Positions 60,868 to 64,000 of a stretch of 64,000 nucleotides of DNA are shown piece after piece; position 1 is the first letter of the stretch, and each line of letters opens with the position of its first letter. The notes below the pieces were generated by a model. The model saw only the letters and a program-made list of their open reading frames with translations. It made no database searches and was not told the origin of the DNA. Both the position numbers and the translations under genes were made by a program. The DNA comes from Arenicellales bacterium (lineage in GTDB: Bacteria; Pseudomonadota; Gammaproteobacteria; BMS3Bbin11). The stretch covers positions 22,148 to 86,147 of the forward strand of contig JARFQE010000076.1 in the NCBI GenBank assembly GCA_029287915.1. Reading direction: 5' to 3'.

Positions 60868-63800
60868 TTATTTTTCCTCTCGCTGAATACGTATATCAAG
60901 TGGTTGTGTCGTATCGAGATGTACGTCTCGTTGTGGGAAGGCAATGGTGATGCCCGCTGCATTGAACTTCTCATTAATGGCTACATGCAAACTGCTTGCG
61001 CTAACTAGCCGATAATCCATATTGTCGATGAAGTAGCGCAGCACCAGAGTCAGTGCGTTATCGCCGAATGATTCAAAGGTTACAAATGGAGCCGGTTCGT
61101 CAAGCGTGTATTCATTTTCCTTTGCAGCTTCTTCCATCAAGCGTGTGGCAAGTTCTACATCGCTTCCATAAGCAATGCCTACTGTCACACTCTGGCGCGA
61201 CAATGTATCTGACAGCGACCAGTTCAACAGCCGGTTGGTAATGAATTCCTTATTCGGTACCAGCAGTTCTTTACGGTCGAAGTCCCTTATGGTGGTTGCA
61301 CGAATACGGATTTTTGTCACCACACCACTTACATCACCAACTGTTACCACATCACCGATGCGTATCGGTCGCTCGAACAGGATAATCAGGCCACTGATAA
61401 AGTTGGCGACAATCTCCTGCAGGCCAAACCCAATACCCACTCCGAGGGCGGCAAAGATCCATTGTATTTCTGACCAGGTGCCACCCAGCGTACTGAAAAC
61501 AACAGCAATACCCACCGCAACCAGGGTATAGCTGGTTAGTGACTTTATTGCGTACAGGCTTCCCGGTGTAATAGAGGAGCGCTGTCGTAGCACTAATTCT
61601 ATGAAAGCTGGCAGGCGTTTGACCAAAATTGTAAGGATCACGAGGGTGATGATGGCCAGGCTAATATTTGCCAGTGTGATGGGCATATATTTTACCTCGC
61701 CACCCACATTGACCTTGTGCTGCCACAGCATTATGTCGTCAAAAATACGAAATGCAGGTAGTATGTCAGACCACACTGCCCACAACGTAAAAAATGCCAG
61801 AACTGCCAGTACTGTATTGAGTAATTTGCGCGTGTCAGTGCTGAGTGCGTTGATGTCGATTCGAGGATGATCAGTTTCCAGCGCATCTTCACCGGTTGCC
61901 GATGCTGTTTGGTCACGAGCTGCAAGGACTGCTTTTCGTTCTGCACGTGCCTCCTTTAATGCCAGGCGGCGCCGGGCAATTAAAAGCCAGCGCAATACAA
62001 ATTGTTGCAGCACGATGAGTGCAAGGATGAGCCACAGAGACTCGATCAGGTTACCCAGCAGAGTGCCGGCAGAGTAAAGGTATCCGAGCAATGCCAGGAT
62101 CACAGAACCAATCGGTATCACAACAGCGATCATCAGCCACAGATAACGGATGCCAATCTTGGCCGGTATTTTGGAATGGATAGCGAATTCTCGCATGGCT
62201 CCTGTGCTGGGGTTCAGCACACGGTAGAAAAATGCTGTCAGGGCAAGTGCAGCAATGACAAATGCCAGTCTCCCCAGGCCCTGTTGATGGCCCGGAATAT
62301 CACTGTAGATGACAATGATCGCAATGAAAGCCGCTGGCAGGAATGTATAGATCAATACATCGATGTCGCGGCGTAGCAGTCCGAGGCCTGTTGCAGGCCA
62401 TTTGAAATGACGGTCCGCAACACCGCCCCGCATGCATAGGACACGGTATGCTCGCAGGATGAAAAGGGCTTTTGATGTCAGTATCAGGCTATTCCCGATA
62501 TTCTTGGTAAACGTTGTTGAATCCAGCGCAGTCAGCAATTGCCAGCCAACACTCGCCATCAGCAATGGCCAGGCACTGGCCAGCAGAAGGGTCAGCACCA
62601 GCCCCCATGCTGTAGTCAGGATGCTGTCGCGCATTACATTGCCGACGTCATCACCTGTTGCAATCAGGCTCCTGCGCATGAACCTCGCTTTCCACAACAG
62701 CATACCCACGATGATCAGGGTAATGACCATCCAGGGTTTGCTGGTTGTTTGTCTGTACAGTGTAAAAATGAAATCTTGCCAGTGTTCCGGTACCAGGAAT
62801 TCCTGAATCTGTCTTGGTATTAAGGAAATCGTTGACAGGCTTACAGGTTCGGTACTGCGTACCCACAGAAGATGTTCAGCAAGAAATGTGTCATATTTTT
62901 CTACAGCTTCGCTCAGAGAGCGTTGTGCAATATCTAGCTCACTGAGAGTGCGTAAATAGGCACTTCCAGTTTTATATGCCTGGGAGAGGAACTGCTGGCG
63001 GTCTTTCAACAGATAACGCAGTTCATCATCAATCTGTTGTCGTTCTGCAGCAGTAATTTCAGCCGTGTAGTCAGCAATAAATCTATCAATCTGGTCAAGT
63101 TCTTTCAGTTCATCTTTGAACTGTATCTGGCGCAGGCTGATTTGAGCAATCTGGTTGACAATTTCACTGGCATTGCGCTTGTAACTTCGTGTATCCGGAA
63201 GAAGACGGCGCTGCTCCTGCAGGATTTGCCCAAGTATCTGGCTCAGGCCGGCCACCTTGAGTTTCTGCATGGTGATATTCGAGTCATCGCTGATGCGTTT
63301 TTCTTCAGCGCTGATGCGGTTTTTCACATCTTCCATTTTTTTCAGGCTGTCAGTCAAATCACTGATTTGTGTACTCAGTTCGGCATTTCTTGCAGCCAGC
63401 TGCTCTACCAGCGAGTGCTTACCTTTGGCATAGGCTTTGGCCGATTCAGCCTTGCTTTCAGTCAGCCGTGCCTGTTGTTGACGGCGTTTCTCTACAAGTT
63501 CTTCGAGTAACCTGACCCTGGCCTTGACGAACTGAACGCTATGCTCTGCCTTTTCTTCTTCAGCTGTCAGCAAATCAAGACGGGCAGGCTGGCTAACCAG
63601 TTCCTGGTCGAGCATCTTTATCTGCGCTGACAACATGCGTGCCTCACTCTCACGCAGCCAGTATGTGGCTTCTTCCAGCGGCTGCTTCTGACCCTCTGCT
63701 ACTGGCTTGCTTAACTCATCTGCAATGCCGCTGAGCTCCTTTTTACTATCGATTAACTGTTCACGAATTGCCTGAGGTCTACCTGCCTCGTACTTGATTG

Positions 63801-64000
63801 CTTCACGGGTTTTATGCAGTTTGGCTTCTACAGCAGCAAGGTCGGCTTTTTCCTTTAGTAGCAGCTGATCGAGTGTCTCTATCGGTGTTGTGGGGGTGAC
63901 TTCAATGCTCTTTTCAGGAATCAGCTTTTTCTTTTCGCCTGTTTTTTTACGTAGTTCAGCCGCTTTGAGTGGTGCATCCTGGTTCATCTGAATAAAGTCG
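60868..64000 (-). CDS. mscK: MscK/KefA-type mechanosensitive channel, N-terminus probably outside window
   Basis: At least 1039 residues are present. A long coiled-coil periplasmic region (about 40-390) is followed by about 11 membrane helices and a C-terminal MscS domain: IQWIFAALGVGIGFGLQEIV pore helix and VVTVGDVSGVVTKIRIRATT beta domain. The first ATG in the window is at 63987, but the frame stays open to the edge (DFIQ before the Met) and no signal peptide is visible. MscK homologues normally have one, so the true start is likely outside. The channel releases solutes on membrane tension. Confidence 0.9.
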   Translation of the reverse strand, partial: DFIQMNQDAPLKAAELRKKTGEKKKLIPEKSIEVTPTTPIETLDQLLLKEKADLAAVEAKLHKTREAIKYEAGRPQAIREQLIDSKKELSGIADELSKPVAEGQKQPLEEATYWLRESEARMLSAQIKMLDQELVSQPARLDLLTAEEEKAEHSVQFVKARVRLLEELVEKRRQQQARLTESKAESAKAYAKGKHSLVEQLAARNAELSTQISDLTDSLKKMEDVKNRISAEEKRISDDSNITMQKLKVAGLSQILGQILQEQRRLLPDTRSYKRNASEIVNQIAQISLRQIQFKDELKELDQIDRFIADYTAEITAAERQQIDDELRYLLKDRQQFLSQAYKTGSAYLRTLSELDIAQRSLSEAVEKYDTFLAEHLLWVRSTEPVSLSTISLIPRQIQEFLVPEHWQDFIFTLYRQTTSKPWMVITLIIVGMLLWKARFMRRSLIATGDDVGNVMRDSILTTAWGLVLTLLLASAWPLLMASVGWQLLTALDSTTFTKNIGNSLILTSKALFILRAYRVLCMRGGVADRHFKWPATGLGLLRRDIDVLIYTFLPAAFIAIIVIYSDIPGHQQGLGRLAFVIAALALTAFFYRVLNPSTGAMREFAIHSKIPAKIGIRYLWLMIAVVIPIGSVILALLGYLYSAGTLLGNLIESLWLILALIVLQQFVLRWLLIARRRLALKEARAERKAVLAARDQTASATGEDALETDHPRIDINALSTDTRKLLNTVLAVLAFFTLWAVWSDILPAFRIFDDIMLWQHKVNVGGEVKYMPITLANISLAIITLVILTILVKRLPAFIELVLRQRSSITPGSLYAIKSLTSYTLVAVGIAVVFSTLGGTWSEIQWIFAALGVGIGFGLQEIVANFISGLIILFERPIRIGDVVTVGDVSGVVTKIRIRATTIRDFDRKELLVPNKEFITNRLLNWSLSDTLSRQSVTVGIAYGSDVELATRLMEEAAKENEYTLDEPAPFVTFESFGDNALTLVLRYFIDNMDYRLVSASSLHVAINEKFNAAGITIAFPQRDVHLDTTQPLDIRIQREEK

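Noticed and set aside
62002..63510. Three plus-strand frames of 124-157 codons
   Set aside because: Shadows of the mscK-like gene; its coiled-coil, helices and MscS domain settle the coding strand.

Overview
The window looks like chromosomal DNA of a gammaproteobacterium, probably marine or sediment-dwelling and perhaps related to sulfur oxidisers. The best evidence is gene order. argH, then divergent algZ-algR followed by hemC-hemD-hemX-hemY, with cyaY-lptM-lysA on the far side of argH, is an arrangement known from Pseudomonas and relatives. Fatty-acid cis/trans isomerase, the VC_2705-type acetate symporter module, mutY-yggX and an MscK-type channel fit the same class. A glycine/tyrosine/tryptophan-rich secreted protein resembling sulfur globule proteins, and a PlcP/Agt lipid-remodelling pair, give the lifestyle hints. 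I see no phage, insertion sequence, CRISPR array or rRNA operon. There is one tRNA (Phe, GAA). Genus cannot be fixed from sequence alone.

Layout. 1-4 kb: partial dynamin-like GTPase, mutM, and a ferredoxin/flavodoxin-reductase fusion. 4-10.5 kb: haem operon hemCDXY with algZR, split by an oppositely oriented thioredoxin-fold gene. 10.5-11.3 kb: a 740-bp gap with two tandem structured elements on the minus strand, each a long C-rich-loop hairpin plus a strong terminator; I interpret them as sibling small RNAs or tandem attenuators ahead of algZ. 11.3-18 kb: argH, cyaY, lptM, lysA, a secretin-N-domain protein, an M48 lipoprotein protease and a TolC-family protein. 18-22.6 kb: the sulfur-globule-like gene, then a nucleotide-transporter-like/HEAT protein with a cyclic-nucleotide-binding partner and a secreted protein. 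22.8-30.2 kb: acetate uptake and activation (DUF4212, symporter, cNMP-CBS-DUF294 regulator, exonuclease, acs). 30-38 kb: AsmA, Cti, a secreted nuclease-fold protein, a lipoprotein and a tectonin-like propeller. 38-43.6 kb: oxidative pentose phosphate genes gnd, zwf and pgl with two inserted genes.

44.7-47.7 kb is the most coherent accessory module: a TraR/DksA-type zinc-finger gene behind a good Pho-box candidate, then on the other strand agt and plcP (phospholipid-to-glycolipid replacement under phosphate starvation), then dgkA behind another Pho-box-like site. DgkA would recycle the diacylglycerol that PlcP releases. 48-51.7 kb: a cytosolic histidine kinase whose receiver lacks the phospho-acceptor Asp, plus a REC-PAS-GGDEF-EAL protein. 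52-64 kb: AcuI/YhdH reductase, FliB-like protein, tRNA-Phe, yggX-mutY, PIN-PhoH ATPase, several small envelope proteins, and a large MscK-like channel that probably runs off the right edge.

Several short coding-like stretches without clear starts (30026-30196, 44333-44512, 47691-47816, 51730-51855) look like small genes or gene remnants.
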